Source of the DNA: a virus
Strand: one strand, 5' to 3'
Length of the DNA: 21,914 bases
IMG/VR virus record: IMGVR_UViG_3300027976_001848
Span: 1 to 21,914 of that record
Of this stretch, positions 5,944 to 13,693 are shown piece after piece (positions within the stretch are counted from its first letter, which is position 1; each line of letters starts with the position of its first letter). The position numbers and the translations under genes are program-made. Below the pieces are notes generated by a model, which had not been told where the DNA came from, did no database searches, and was given only the letters and a program-made list of their open reading frames with translations.

Positions 5944-6738
5944 TCAAGCAGAAGCCAAATCGGAAGGCATGTAAGCACAATCCTCAATTGGTGTCGGCAG
6001 CGAATCAACACAACGCCACGCTACAGGCCCACCGGATTGAATAGCCGCCTGATCCGACAGTGACCACGGATCAGCAGTTACACCAGCAGGAAGAAGCGTA
6101 GGAGCGGCACCCGTTGGATGACCCGCTGGATCACCAGAACCCGGCACCCAAGACGGGAAAGTTGCTCCCGGCATCGACGGGAACCAGCAAGGGTTGTTCT
6201 GAGCGTAACCCGAAAGGGTTAGTTCCAAAGCACCAATGGTGAAGTTCAGGCCGCCAGCAAGCTCCCAGTTTTTGGTGAGCGGGAAAACCCAGTGGATGTA
6301 CTGTGAAGAGTTCACACCATCAACAGAGCAGGAGTTCCCGGCGTTCTGTGACCACAACTCTAACGACTTAGACGATGAGCAAGGATCATCAAGGGAGTTG
6401 CGCATCGCAGCACCCAAGAAGTTGCCATCACCGTCGGTCAGCAGGGTTGCGTTAATCAGCATCTCGATAAGAGGTAGCGGAATGCCGCAAAGCTTTAACT
6501 CAACCGTGAATCCTTTAAGCCGGTCGCAGTCCTTGTTGCGGATACAAATCTCACCATTACCGTTTTTAGTGGTGATGTCTTCGCCGCCTTCGACATCAGG
6601 ACTCATGTTGAGTTCCATGAAACCGGAGGAAAGGACACGACTATTCAGTGTCAGCGGGTCAAGAACAACATCGTTGCTATCTTGCCGAGTAACACGAATT
6701 GCACATGCCTTGATTGACTTTGGGCAACAAATTGTCAT
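5944..6738 (-). CDS. Major tail (tube) protein, paralogue A
   Basis: A 264-aa virion protein, probably the tail tube. It starts MTICCPKSIKACAIRVTRQD and continues with GFMELNMSPDVEGGEDI, the tube-type core KGFTVELKLCGIPLPLIEML, QYIHWVFPLT, GGLNFTIGALELTLSGYAQN and a Pro-rich segment ending PSMPG. These segments are shared in order with the larger paralogue encoded two genes upstream. The placing of a conserved ELKLCG strand and GxxxLTLSGYA strand resembles actinophage major tail proteins; exact assignment is inference. AGGAGGG lies six bases before the ATG, the strongest ribosome site in this arm, suggesting high expression. It is the last gene before the terminator. Confidence 0.75.
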   Translation of the reverse strand: MTICCPKSIKACAIRVTRQDSNDVVLDPLTLNSRVLSSGFMELNMSPDVEGGEDITTKNGNGEICIRNKDCDRLKGFTVELKLCGIPLPLIEMLINATLLTDGDGNFLGAAMRNSLDDPCSSSKSLELWSQNAGNSCSVDGVNSSQYIHWVFPLTKNWELAGGLNFTIGALELTLSGYAQNNPCWFPSMPGATFPSWVPGSGDPAGHPTGAAPTLLPAGVTADPWSLSDQAAIQSGGPVAWRCVDSLPTPIEDCAYMPSDLASA

Positions 6739-6802
6739 TTCTGACCCTCCTAAGGATCGGACGTTGCGTAACAGTAATGCAGCCTACGCGTTACTGGAAG
6801 GA

Positions 6803-7396
6803 TTATGCTGATAGTGAAGCGATTAGACTTACGCGACCCTTACCAGAGGTTTCTGCTTTCAGAACTTGTTTCTTCAACGTAGGGTTGTTTTCAACGTACT
6901 CAAGAACCTCAGAAACGGTTAGTAGTGCAGGATCAACAATGTCGGCGACCTCGGTTGTTTCTTGCACAACGGGAGGGGTTACCGTCGCAGTACGTGTAAC
7001 AGATGCAGCAACTGATGCTAAACCTTCAACGGGCCGCACATTCCAAGGTTGTCCACCACGCGTAGTCTTCATTTTATCTCCAAACAATAAACCGTGTTTC
7101 TCAGTTGAAACACTGAAACCTTCAACAAAGTCTGCAACCACATTACCTTGAGAATTGCCGGGGACAACAATGGTCGCGTGAGGAAGCACAAACCTGACAA
7201 CGCTACCCGTACGGTTACTAAGTCGGCAGAATGCTTGTTCACCCATGATAGTGACATCGACACTGACGAGTGGACCCGTGACCGGCATTAAACGCTGGCC
7301 CAGAAGTTCACGCAACTCTGAGTCGTGACAAGGCTTGAGGTACTGACGAAACCACTCATGCTGCCGGTTCGATTTGAGGTACCGGAGAGCAATCAT
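6803..7396 (-). CDS. Structural-type protein between the tail-tube paralogues
   Basis: A 197-aa protein without a family I can name. Residues about 30-115 are beta-rich (VSVDVTIMGEQAFCRLSNRT, VVRFVLPHATIVVPGNSQGN). A Thr/Val-rich linker with paired VQETTEV follows, then a small helical C-terminal domain LTVSEVLEYVENNP...VLKAETSGKGRVSLI, similar to short helical modules found at the ends of phage head and tail proteins. The ATG at 7396 overlaps the upstream tail gene by 41 bases and has no ribosome site; Met37 (MPVTGPLVS) near 7288 is an alternative. Its place between the two tail-tube paralogues suggests a virion or tail-assembly role. Confidence 0.65.
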   Translation of the reverse strand: MIALRYLKSNRQHEWFRQYLKPCHDSELRELLGQRLMPVTGPLVSVDVTIMGEQAFCRLSNRTGSVVRFVLPHATIVVPGNSQGNVVADFVEGFSVSTEKHGLLFGDKMKTTRGGQPWNVRPVEGLASVAASVTRTATVTPPVVQETTEVADIVDPALLTVSEVLEYVENNPTLKKQVLKAETSGKGRVSLIASLSA

Positions 7397-8204
7397 TTAA
7401 CGCACCGGGCAGAGTGTCAACACATTTGTAAGCCACTGCTCCACCTGCCCGAATCTGCTGCATATCGGAAATCGTCCAACTATCAGCCACAACACCTGCC
7501 GGTAAAACGCACGGAGGTACACCACCAACGAACGGTTGAACAGACTGATAAGACGGAAAAGATGGGCCGGGCATCGAAGGATAAAACATCGGGTTCTTCT
7601 TCGCGTACCCTGACAAACTCAACTCGGTCGCACCGATATTAAAGTTTAGACCGCCAGACACGACCCAACGGTCTGTGTATGGCAGCACCCAATGGATGTA
7701 CTGGCCGAGAGTGTTCCCCGTCGCATCGCACGTTGTCGCAGCGTTTTTTGTCCACAAATCAATCATGAACGCAGTGCAGGAACCCCCGTTTTCCATATCG
7801 TTGTTGAACGGCCACCCAACTATGCTCACATCATCACCGTCGATATCAAGTAAAGCCCGGTTGTCTGCCATCCCGTTGAGAAGAAACATCGCGATCGTCG
7901 GCATTCCACACAGCTTTAACTCAAGTGTTAAACCTTTCATCTGGTCCGGCGGACGATGAATTACACCAATGCTATTCGCCGCAGGGTTCATCATCATTGT
8001 TTCGCTGCCCTGCTCGTAATCAGGGGAAAGGACAAGTTCTGAGAACCCGTTGGTCTGCCACCGTGACAGATCCACGGTCGGTGCAGGCGGAAACGGGATC
8101 AGCGCATCACCGGCAGAATGATCGCCGTAATACAAATCTAAAGGCGTGACACGAATCGCGAGCGCTTTAATTGACTTCGGGCAGCAATCAAACGTGACCG
8201 CCAC
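7356..8204 (-). CDS. Major tail (tube) protein, paralogue B
   Basis: A 282-aa paralogue of the tail-tube protein at 5944-6738. Shared blocks in the same order are CCPKSIKA-x-AIRVT, GF-x-EL with SPD-x-E-x-G, K/MKG-x-T-x-ELKLCG, QYIHWV-x-P-x-T, GGLNF-x-IGA-x-EL-x-LSGYA, NP...PSMPG...FPS, PAGV-x-AD-x-W, and CVD-x-LP. It has an extra Pro-rich insert near residue 45 (ALIPFPPAPTVDLSRW) and a longer centre. The frame extends to 8255, but GTG at 8204 lies two bases after the upstream stop and aligns with the start of paralogue A. Four conserved cysteines suggest disulfides or a bound metal. One copy may form the tube and the other a specialised section, or one may be a relic. Confidence 0.7.
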   Translation of the reverse strand: MAVTFDCCPKSIKALAIRVTPLDLYYGDHSAGDALIPFPPAPTVDLSRWQTNGFSELVLSPDYEQGSETMMMNPAANSIGVIHRPPDQMKGLTLELKLCGMPTIAMFLLNGMADNRALLDIDGDDVSIVGWPFNNDMENGGSCTAFMIDLWTKNAATTCDATGNTLGQYIHWVLPYTDRWVVSGGLNFNIGATELSLSGYAKKNPMFYPSMPGPSFPSYQSVQPFVGGVPPCVLPAGVVADSWTISDMQQIRAGGAVAYKCVDTLPGALNDCSPVPQIEPAA

Positions 8205-8206
8205 GA

Positions 8207-9460
8207 TCAGATCAGAGCTTCCTCGAAGTTCACCAGCACGGCAAACATGCAGCAACCGTCGGGGTTAACAGCCGCGGTACGCTCACCACGGTAAGTTACG
8301 GTGTTGGTCGCCCGGTCTAAAGCCTCAGCGATTGTCTCAGGGAAGATCATCGGCTCACCTAGCCTGACATCAACCATTCCGGTCGCATAAATCCATGCCT
8401 CACCGGCGGCAAGTTCATGAACCGCTGCGAAAGGTCCGACAGCCGGGTCGTAACCCGGACCGGAGACAACAATGTCGCCACGGCCACGGGTGAGTAAAAC
8501 ACCGTCGCCCTCGGTCCCACCGGGGCCAGAATCGTCGTCGATCAGATACCACTGTGCCATACGCTCAGCTACGACAGTCGGAGCGTGAATCATCCCTCTG
8601 CCGCCCGTGGCGCAACTACCAACAGCCTGCTCAAGCAAAGCCAGCCCTAACGCGACGTTCACCGCGACGGGTAGCGCCCAACCACCGGGGTTCACAATGT
8701 TCGCAGGAGGAGTCCAGAATCGGAGATTAATGTTAGCGACGTTTAACGCGCCGGACCAAAACTCGTTTTCGATTGCTTTGCCCGTACCCGCGGCCAACTG
8801 CCTCAACGCTTTGCCCGTGTAATCGTTTGCCTCAAACCCCCAAGAAGAACAGGTGTAAGGAACTTCAACGATAAACGGCTGGTAAATCAGTGGCCCTTGA
8901 TCGCCGTCATAATCTTTCTTCACATCGGGTGGGGAAAGCTCAGGGACACCCGGAATTTGTATCGGAGTGATTAGAATTGTGTCTCCGCCGGAACCGCCAG
9001 AAAGATCAACATCAGAGGGGATAAGGCCGCCGAGCGCGGCTTGAGAGTTTGTGGTAAGAACAATAACGAACGCGGCGATCTCCCCTGTTACAGGGTCGAT
9101 GCCGGAAGGCCCGCCAAGAACAACCAGTAGATCTACGGGGAAACCCGTTGAAAGGATCGCTGCGATGATCTCATCTGTTGTCGCGTTCCAAGGGATCGGA
9201 TCGGAAATTGTGCCGCCGTTCCCGGTGTTGTCCCACACCCAAGTACCTGCCGTAGCGTCAATCTGTAGTGTGATAATAAAGTTGTTTCCAGCGCCGCAAG
9301 GAATCCAAACCTCGGAGCTAACACAGTTCTCGGGTTGGAAGACAAACCCTGCTTCCCAGCGTGAGTCGGGTTCGACGACAATATTTGCCGAGTCTAAAAG
9401 GCCATGCAACGCGCGTTCTGTGGCGGGTGGGCGTACAACAGCTTCAGGTGAAATGCCCAC
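8207..9460 (-). CDS. Virion protein with inserted beta domain
   Basis: A 417-aa probable virion protein. GTG at 9460 is chosen because AGGAG lies seven bases upstream; the longer TTG form has none. Residues about 59-170 form an inserted module (FIITLQIDATAGTWVWDNTG, IPWNATTDEIIAAIL, VVLGGPSG) that also occurs in the plus-strand adaptor. Outside the insert are PFIVEVPYTCSSWGFEANDY, a helix KALRQLAAGTGKAIENEFWS, GRGMIHAPTVVAERMAQWY, VVSGPGYDP, EAWIYATGMVDVRLGEP, and a C-terminal NTVTYRGERT. This layout fits a capsid- or tail-associated shell-type protein of actinophages, but I cannot name it. It lies between the glycosyltransferases and the tail-tube genes. Confidence 0.65.
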   Translation of the reverse strand: MGISPEAVVRPPATERALHGLLDSANIVVEPDSRWEAGFVFQPENCVSSEVWIPCGAGNNFIITLQIDATAGTWVWDNTGNGGTISDPIPWNATTDEIIAAILSTGFPVDLLVVLGGPSGIDPVTGEIAAFVIVLTTNSQAALGGLIPSDVDLSGGSGGDTILITPIQIPGVPELSPPDVKKDYDGDQGPLIYQPFIVEVPYTCSSWGFEANDYTGKALRQLAAGTGKAIENEFWSGALNVANINLRFWTPPANIVNPGGWALPVAVNVALGLALLEQAVGSCATGGRGMIHAPTVVAERMAQWYLIDDDSGPGGTEGDGVLLTRGRGDIVVSGPGYDPAVGPFAAVHELAAGEAWIYATGMVDVRLGEPMIFPETIAEALDRATNTVTYRGERTAAVNPDGCCMFAVLVNFEEALI

Positions 9461-9546
9461 GGAGCAACTCCTACTAGGGGAACAGATTACCAACCATACT
9501 CGCAAAACTTGAGCTAACCGGGGAGAGTTAGGGCTTTACAAGTTCA

Positions 9547-10134
9547 TCACGCACCGTGGGAGTTGGCCCAATGGTGCGCACCGAACGTCCCCGGATGAAC
9601 CGTGTGATCCTCATCACGCCGATGTTTCTCATTCCAAAGGTAAGGCGAAAAAGACCGCGGCGGTAACAGCAGCACATCAGCTTTGTCACGAAAAAGGTCG
9701 TTCACAACCTTCGGCCCTGAATGCAAAGCACCTAACGGCAACCTCTCAATCGCCAAACTGATTGCTTCTCGCATCAGCCGATGCCCCGCGACAGCCCCTA
9801 AAACAGCGTCGTTTAACGACCACGGCGACTCCCAAGTCGCAAACACATCATACGGAAGCAACGAATCAAGCGGTCTGAACAACTCAACATCAGAATCCAA
9901 ATAGATCCCACCAAAATGCCATAACGCTTCCAAGCGGATCAGGCCCGCCATCTGCGCCCCCGAAGCACAATCCGCCCAGTGTGGGGAGGTGAGGGGAAAC
10001 TTTGCGGGATCTACAGGATCGCGGAATGTCACATAATCCCAATGCGGATGCAAACCGCACGCGCCACGCCAAAACGTTTCAGCCTCAAAAGAAGTCTCGG
10101 CAGGAACAGTCCGTATCAGTCGTGCAGGGATCAT
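9547..10134 (-). CDS. GT32-type glycosyltransferase
   Basis: A 195-aa glycosyltransferase with a GT-A fold similar to the GT32/OCH1 and capsular-sugar transferases. It begins IPARLIRTVPAETSFEAETF, followed by LIRLEALWHFGGIYLDSDVE, where the DSD at 80-82 is the metal- and nucleotide-sugar-binding DxD motif. A C-terminal PYLWNEKHRRDEDH...HHWANSHG segment matches the usual H-x-x-x-x-S/W ending. It would transfer a sugar from a nucleotide donor to an unknown acceptor in the cytoplasm. The start overlaps the stop of the upstream glycosyltransferase as ATGA, so the three genes are one unit. At 195 aa it is on the short side but appears complete. Confidence 0.88.
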   Translation of the reverse strand: MIPARLIRTVPAETSFEAETFWRGACGLHPHWDYVTFRDPVDPAKFPLTSPHWADCASGAQMAGLIRLEALWHFGGIYLDSDVELFRPLDSLLPYDVFATWESPWSLNDAVLGAVAGHRLMREAISLAIERLPLGALHSGPKVVNDLFRDKADVLLLPPRSFSPYLWNEKHRRDEDHTVHPGTFGAHHWANSHGA

Positions 10135-10732
10135 CGTTGAGCAATCAACTTTCGCATCGCAGTCGGGTTACTAACGGCACGCCAATACTCTCCCACCAAA
10201 TCACGGTTCGGTTGAGCGCATATACGCTCAGCGTCAGAATGCCACAAAGAAACTGCTAACCCCGGATGGCGTACAACCCCCACCAAACATTTTGCAACAG
10301 CAACAAGCTGATCGTCGTCGCCACCCCACCCGACGAACCGTTCGTCCTGACCCCCGACAGTCTCCCAAAATGTGGGGGTGACGACATGCACACCGCCGTT
10401 AGCTAACCCCGGCGGAGAATCTGTGCCAGCGTAGACACAGTTGTCAAATGGGATGTGAAGACGATGATCGCCTGCCTGAGCGATCGCAGCGGCTAGCGCC
10501 GACGGCGGGGGTAGCGTATCTGCATCAGAAATGATAATCACATCAGCGCCTAAACCCGCTGCGAGTTCAACTGCCGCATTGCGACACGCACCAAGGTTAA
10601 ACGGTTCATGATCTGTATCAACAGTCATAATCTGTGCCTCAGGGACATGCACCGCGTACCATGCCGCACAAGATGATACGCGGGGACGCGGGCTGTTCTA
10701 GCTCTCCACGGGATCATCACCGCGACGTTCAA
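10131..10732 (-). CDS. Galactosyltransferase-like GT-A enzyme, apparent frameshift
   Basis: A GT-A glycosyltransferase of about 200 aa split over two frames. The first part starts TTG at 10732, which overlaps the upstream stop as TTGA with GAGGG at good spacing, and reads MNVAVMIPWRARTARVPAYH then LVR. The second part, from about 10661, reads WYAVHVPEAQIMTVDTD and continues with FNLGACRNAAVELA, the DAD motif in VIIISDADTLPP, ANGGVHVV, and the acceptor-side motif GWGGDDDQL typical of galactosyl/N-acetylgalactosaminyl-transferase C-domains. Joining the frames needs a -1 shift (or one missing base) at 10661-10664. The downstream frame alone offers only a GTG at 10652 and would lack the first beta strand. 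Either a sequencing error, a recent mutation, or recoding; there is no classic slippery heptamer. Confidence 0.75.
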
Positions 10733-11670
10733 CGCTTCAGACCCTCAACAGATTTCACAAACAGCACAGCACCCTCATAGGAATCCAATTGAGCAACTCT
10801 TACCGATGCTTTGACACAAGCCGCAGACCATACGTCACCCTTGAGCAGGTGCCGCAAACCTTCGATCCAACCCTTAAAATTGTTTTGCTCCACAAAGACA
10901 CCCGCATCCCCCAAGGATTCTTTCAACCCCGGAGTCGGTGAAGCCATCACCGGGATACCGGAACACATCGCCTCAACACCAACCATCCCCCACGTCTCAG
11001 CCTTGGAAGGCATCAACAAGACGCGTGTTCGTGCGTACACGTCGTCACGCATGTTCTGCGTGCAGGCAACAACTTCAACGTTTCGCCCGACAACAGAACG
11101 CTGCGCACCATACCCGCCTTTCACTCCCAAAAACTGTACATCAGGCATGAAACGAACAAGTTTCTGAAACATGGCTACGCCTTTAGAATCAGAAAGATTA
11201 ACAAACGTAACCCTATCGCCCGGTGTTGTCTCAAAGGCTTGCCGATCAAATATGGGGTGAACAACAATATGCGGGCATCTGTGCCGGGCTATCAACGCTG
11301 ACGACTCAGAGTTGAAAACAAGTAGATCAGGCGGGGAGTCGCTCATCTGCCGGAGAGCATCGTGGCCTATCAGCCCGTGAACCATCCGCACCGACGGGAT
11401 GTTGTGATACACGGCAAGCCTATGAGCGTGACCCGAATCACCCAAGTGAGAGATAACAACATCAGCGCCCGCCACGGTTTCTTCCATGCGTTCCAAACCG
11501 GGAACAACGCGCACACCATCCAGAAGGTATTCCGGCCCGCCACTCATCACGGGGTTCGCGACAACATCATGCCCGGCAGCGTTCAACACTTTTAGAAACT
11601 CATGTGTAGATAGCCATGACCCAACCCGAGATTCCGGCGGATACATCGGCACTACAGCACCAATTCTCAT
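10729..11670 (-). CDS. GT4-family glycosyltransferase
   Basis: A 313-aa glycosyltransferase of GT-B fold. The N-terminal domain starts MRIGAVVPMYPPESRVGSWL, the usual GT4 opening with a glycine-rich loop. The C-terminal domain has VTFVNLSDSKGVAMFQKLVR and the donor-binding block LLMPSKAETWGMVGVEAMCS then GIPVMASPTPGLKESLG, which contains the E-x7-E pair (Glu225, Glu233) of retaining GT4 enzymes. It is the first of three overlapping glycosyltransferase genes inside a virion operon, which suggests a virion protein as acceptor, or a host surface sugar. The ribosome site is weak. A terminator lies 35 bases upstream, so it probably relies on readthrough or a weak promoter in that gap. Confidence 0.9.
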   Translation of the reverse strand: MRIGAVVPMYPPESRVGSWLSTHEFLKVLNAAGHDVVANPVMSGGPEYLLDGVRVVPGLERMEETVAGADVVISHLGDSGHAHRLAVYHNIPSVRMVHGLIGHDALRQMSDSPPDLLVFNSESSALIARHRCPHIVVHPIFDRQAFETTPGDRVTFVNLSDSKGVAMFQKLVRFMPDVQFLGVKGGYGAQRSVVGRNVEVVACTQNMRDDVYARTRVLLMPSKAETWGMVGVEAMCSGIPVMASPTPGLKESLGDAGVFVEQNNFKGWIEGLRHLLKGDVWSAACVKASVRVAQLDSYEGAVLFVKSVEGLKR

Positions 11671-11704
11671 CGGCTCATACTAACAAACAAACTAACTGTA
11701 AACG

Positions 11705-11732
11705 CGAAAAAGGGGCCGGTTTCCCGACCCCT
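11705..11732 (-). terminator. Terminator after the major capsid gene
   Basis: On the minus strand AGGGGTCGG (11732-11724) pairs with CCGGCCCCT (11719-11711) around a GAAA tetraloop, followed by TTTTT. The 9-bp stem has one G-T wobble, a stable GNRA loop and a T run, the hallmarks of an intrinsic terminator. It lies 24 bases after the capsid stop codon and would set capsid mRNA level above that of the downstream glycosyltransferase genes. The plus-strand version has a mismatch and no T run. Confidence 0.85.
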
Positions 11733-11756
11733 CCCATCGCTAAACGTTGCGCTTTG

Positions 11757-13562
11757 TTAAGCGCACACCAAAGGCGTAACAGCCTCAGGGCCGGTACCAT
11801 CAGGGCAAAGAGTGATCTCAAGACGGAGAGACTCCAAACCAACCTGACAAACCTGAACCCACTGCTCAGAGAAGATTTGCAGATCGTTAGTACCGTTAAG
11901 GATTGAATCCCGCACGATACCAACATCTAGAGTTCCACCATCAAGGCGAACATACGTTCCCGGAGCGAACATGTAACCAACAATTGAAGTTGGGAACGGG
12001 TTAATCACACCAGCACCTTGAATGTCATTGAATGCCTGACCAGCGCCCGTCGCCGAGTCGTAGTACCAAGCAACATCAAGATTCGCAGAAGCCAACCATG
12101 CGGTCACTTCAGACTCACCGGCGTTTAAGAAGTTCAACCCGAGCGCATGATCGTTTACCATGTCAACCTTGATAAACTCAACAGTCCAAGAAGGAAGCAT
12201 CACAGTCAACACAGAGTTGGTCGCCATGTGCTGACGGCGACGATAATTCGCTGCCGCAGCAAGGATTGTCTGTGTCACACCGCGAGTCGCACCATAAGCG
12301 GGTGCGGCTGTCACAGCGGTAGAAGTTGCGTCAATCGCATCCAGATAGAAGATTTCCTTAGTGGAAGTAAACGCCACCGCAAGGTCTTCAAGGAACGCAG
12401 CAACCTGCTCAGGGAACACCCGATAGTTGAGGTTGCCGAACTCCACACACTGAGAAACAGCGTCAACCAAGCATTCCTCAATCGGGGGACAATCAACATG
12501 CACGCAAGGCTTAGGCGCAGTCAAACCGCTAGCAGACCCATACCCGGCGGCATCTTCAGCTTCAGTTGTGACACGAACACCCGCAAGGGCATCGGTCCAA
12601 TCCGGCGGGGTAATAAAGCGGATACCGCCACGAGGTGCCTCAACTGACGGCAAAGTCTGCTCAACAGGATTCAGAGGCTCTGCCAGACGGAAGAACTCAT
12701 ACGAAGGCGGGATAGGTGCGCAGTTGCCACCAGAAGCGACAAGCGAAGTACGCTCACGAGTCGAAGCGGCCCACTCGGCACGCACAGTGTCAAACACTGA
12801 GAAGTTTTCCTCAGCGCCACCAGACACCTTATTGGGAAGATCCGACTGGGCAGTTGCAAGAACTACACGCTCGTAAGTGCCACTGGAGGCATTGTTCATG
12901 CCGTGACGTTTCTTGGTGATCGCCGTTGCAAGCTGCATACGATCTAGTGCTGTTCCCTCGCTAAGACCGGGGATCGCATTGGATGCGTGCAGGATTGCGC
13001 CCGATGGAGCGGAATCGGCCAGAGGTGTTACACCCTCTGGTATACGCCGGGTCAGTGCAGAACTGGCCTCGGCACCTGTAAGGGAATTGCTGTCTTCCAC
13101 TGTGACCTCCAAGGACAATTCAACGGTTTCTGTTTTTTCAACCTCTTCGACCAGAATGGTCTCAGCGGGTACTTCTTCTTCTACTTCTACTTCGGTTGCC
13201 AGTTCGACAACCTCGCTAGGAGCGTCATCCTCAGATGAAAGCTCGACAACGACCTCGGTTGACATAACCACTTCAGCCTCAATTGCGGTTTCAACAACCT
13301 CATCTGCAACTGGTTCGACGAAATGATCCATTGCAGCAGCAATCCGATCACTGCGATCTTGCAGTTGTGCTGACCGCGAGTCAAGTTCTTTGGCAATGCG
13401 ATCGTAATCGGCAACAAGTGCCTCGACCATAGCTAGCGCTTCGTCGGATGTGGCTGCATCGCCACCCATTGCTTCTGCTTCGGCACGAACACTCTCAGCG
13501 AGCGCCTTGAGATCAGCGTCGGCAATGGCTGTTAGGTCTTCAGGTACAACGATGTGATCCAA
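11757..13562 (-). CDS. Major capsid protein with N-terminal scaffold-like domain
   Basis: A 601-aa HK97-type capsid protein. Residues 1-80 are helical and coiled-coil-like (ADLKALAESVRAEAEAMGG, ADYDRIAKELDSRSAQLQDR), followed by an acidic Glu/Val-rich region (about 82-157) and a Ser/Thr/Pro stretch; together they resemble a fused scaffold or delta domain. From about 200 the shell domain includes RAEWAASTRERTSLV, PRGGIRFITPPDWTDALAGV, PEQVAAFLEDLAVAFTSTKE, NYRRRQHMATNSVLTVMLPS and a C-terminal beta region. Cys353, 358, 364 and 372 form a cysteine-rich loop. Start is TTG with GGAGGAG seven bases upstream. Identification rests on layout and on the shell-domain pattern, with no cleavage site identified. 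Confidence 0.8.
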   Translation of the reverse strand: MDHIVVPEDLTAIADADLKALAESVRAEAEAMGGDAATSDEALAMVEALVADYDRIAKELDSRSAQLQDRSDRIAAAMDHFVEPVADEVVETAIEAEVVMSTEVVVELSSEDDAPSEVVELATEVEVEEEVPAETILVEEVEKTETVELSLEVTVEDSNSLTGAEASSALTRRIPEGVTPLADSAPSGAILHASNAIPGLSEGTALDRMQLATAITKKRHGMNNASSGTYERVVLATAQSDLPNKVSGGAEENFSVFDTVRAEWAASTRERTSLVASGGNCAPIPPSYEFFRLAEPLNPVEQTLPSVEAPRGGIRFITPPDWTDALAGVRVTTEAEDAAGYGSASGLTAPKPCVHVDCPPIEECLVDAVSQCVEFGNLNYRVFPEQVAAFLEDLAVAFTSTKEIFYLDAIDATSTAVTAAPAYGATRGVTQTILAAAANYRRRQHMATNSVLTVMLPSWTVEFIKVDMVNDHALGLNFLNAGESEVTAWLASANLDVAWYYDSATGAGQAFNDIQGAGVINPFPTSIVGYMFAPGTYVRLDGGTLDVGIVRDSILNGTNDLQIFSEQWVQVCQVGLESLRLEITLCPDGTGPEAVTPLVCA

Positions 13563-13589
13563 TTTACAACTCCTCCAGCTTGAGCAGTT

Positions 13590-13648
13590 ATTATATTCTG
13601 CTCACCTATGGTCAACCCTTATGTGTCTGTTATAGAAACACAAGGGTT
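13590..13648 (-). promoter_or_regulatory. Capsid promoter with overlapping inverted repeat
   Basis: A perfect minus-strand TATAAT (13595-13590) lies 28 bases before the capsid start. TTGACC (13615-13610) is 14 bases upstream of it, closer than the usual 16-18. A long imperfect dyad, AACCCTT-AT-GTGT (13614-13626) with ACAC-AAGGGTT (13638-13648), covers the -35 zone, as expected for an operator. It may instead be a hairpin in the upstream transcript, but no T-tract follows. The gap 13563-13693 holds no gene. Confidence 0.55.
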
Positions 13649-13693
13649 ATTGATCGGATACCTTACGGCAGAAACGTCAAGTTACCGTGATAG

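Noticed and set aside
6236-6811. 191-aa plus-strand frame
   Set aside because: It lies wholly opposite the tail-tube gene, lacks a ribosome site and has no recognisable domain.
9470-9540. Small hairpin CTAAC...GTTAG between the GT32 gene and the next virion gene
   Set aside because: Only a 5-bp stem with no T run, so there is no support for a terminator.
12913-13326. 137-aa Ser/Thr-rich plus-strand frame resembling a mucin-like protein
   Set aside because: Its composition is the antisense of the Glu/Val-rich region of the capsid protein.
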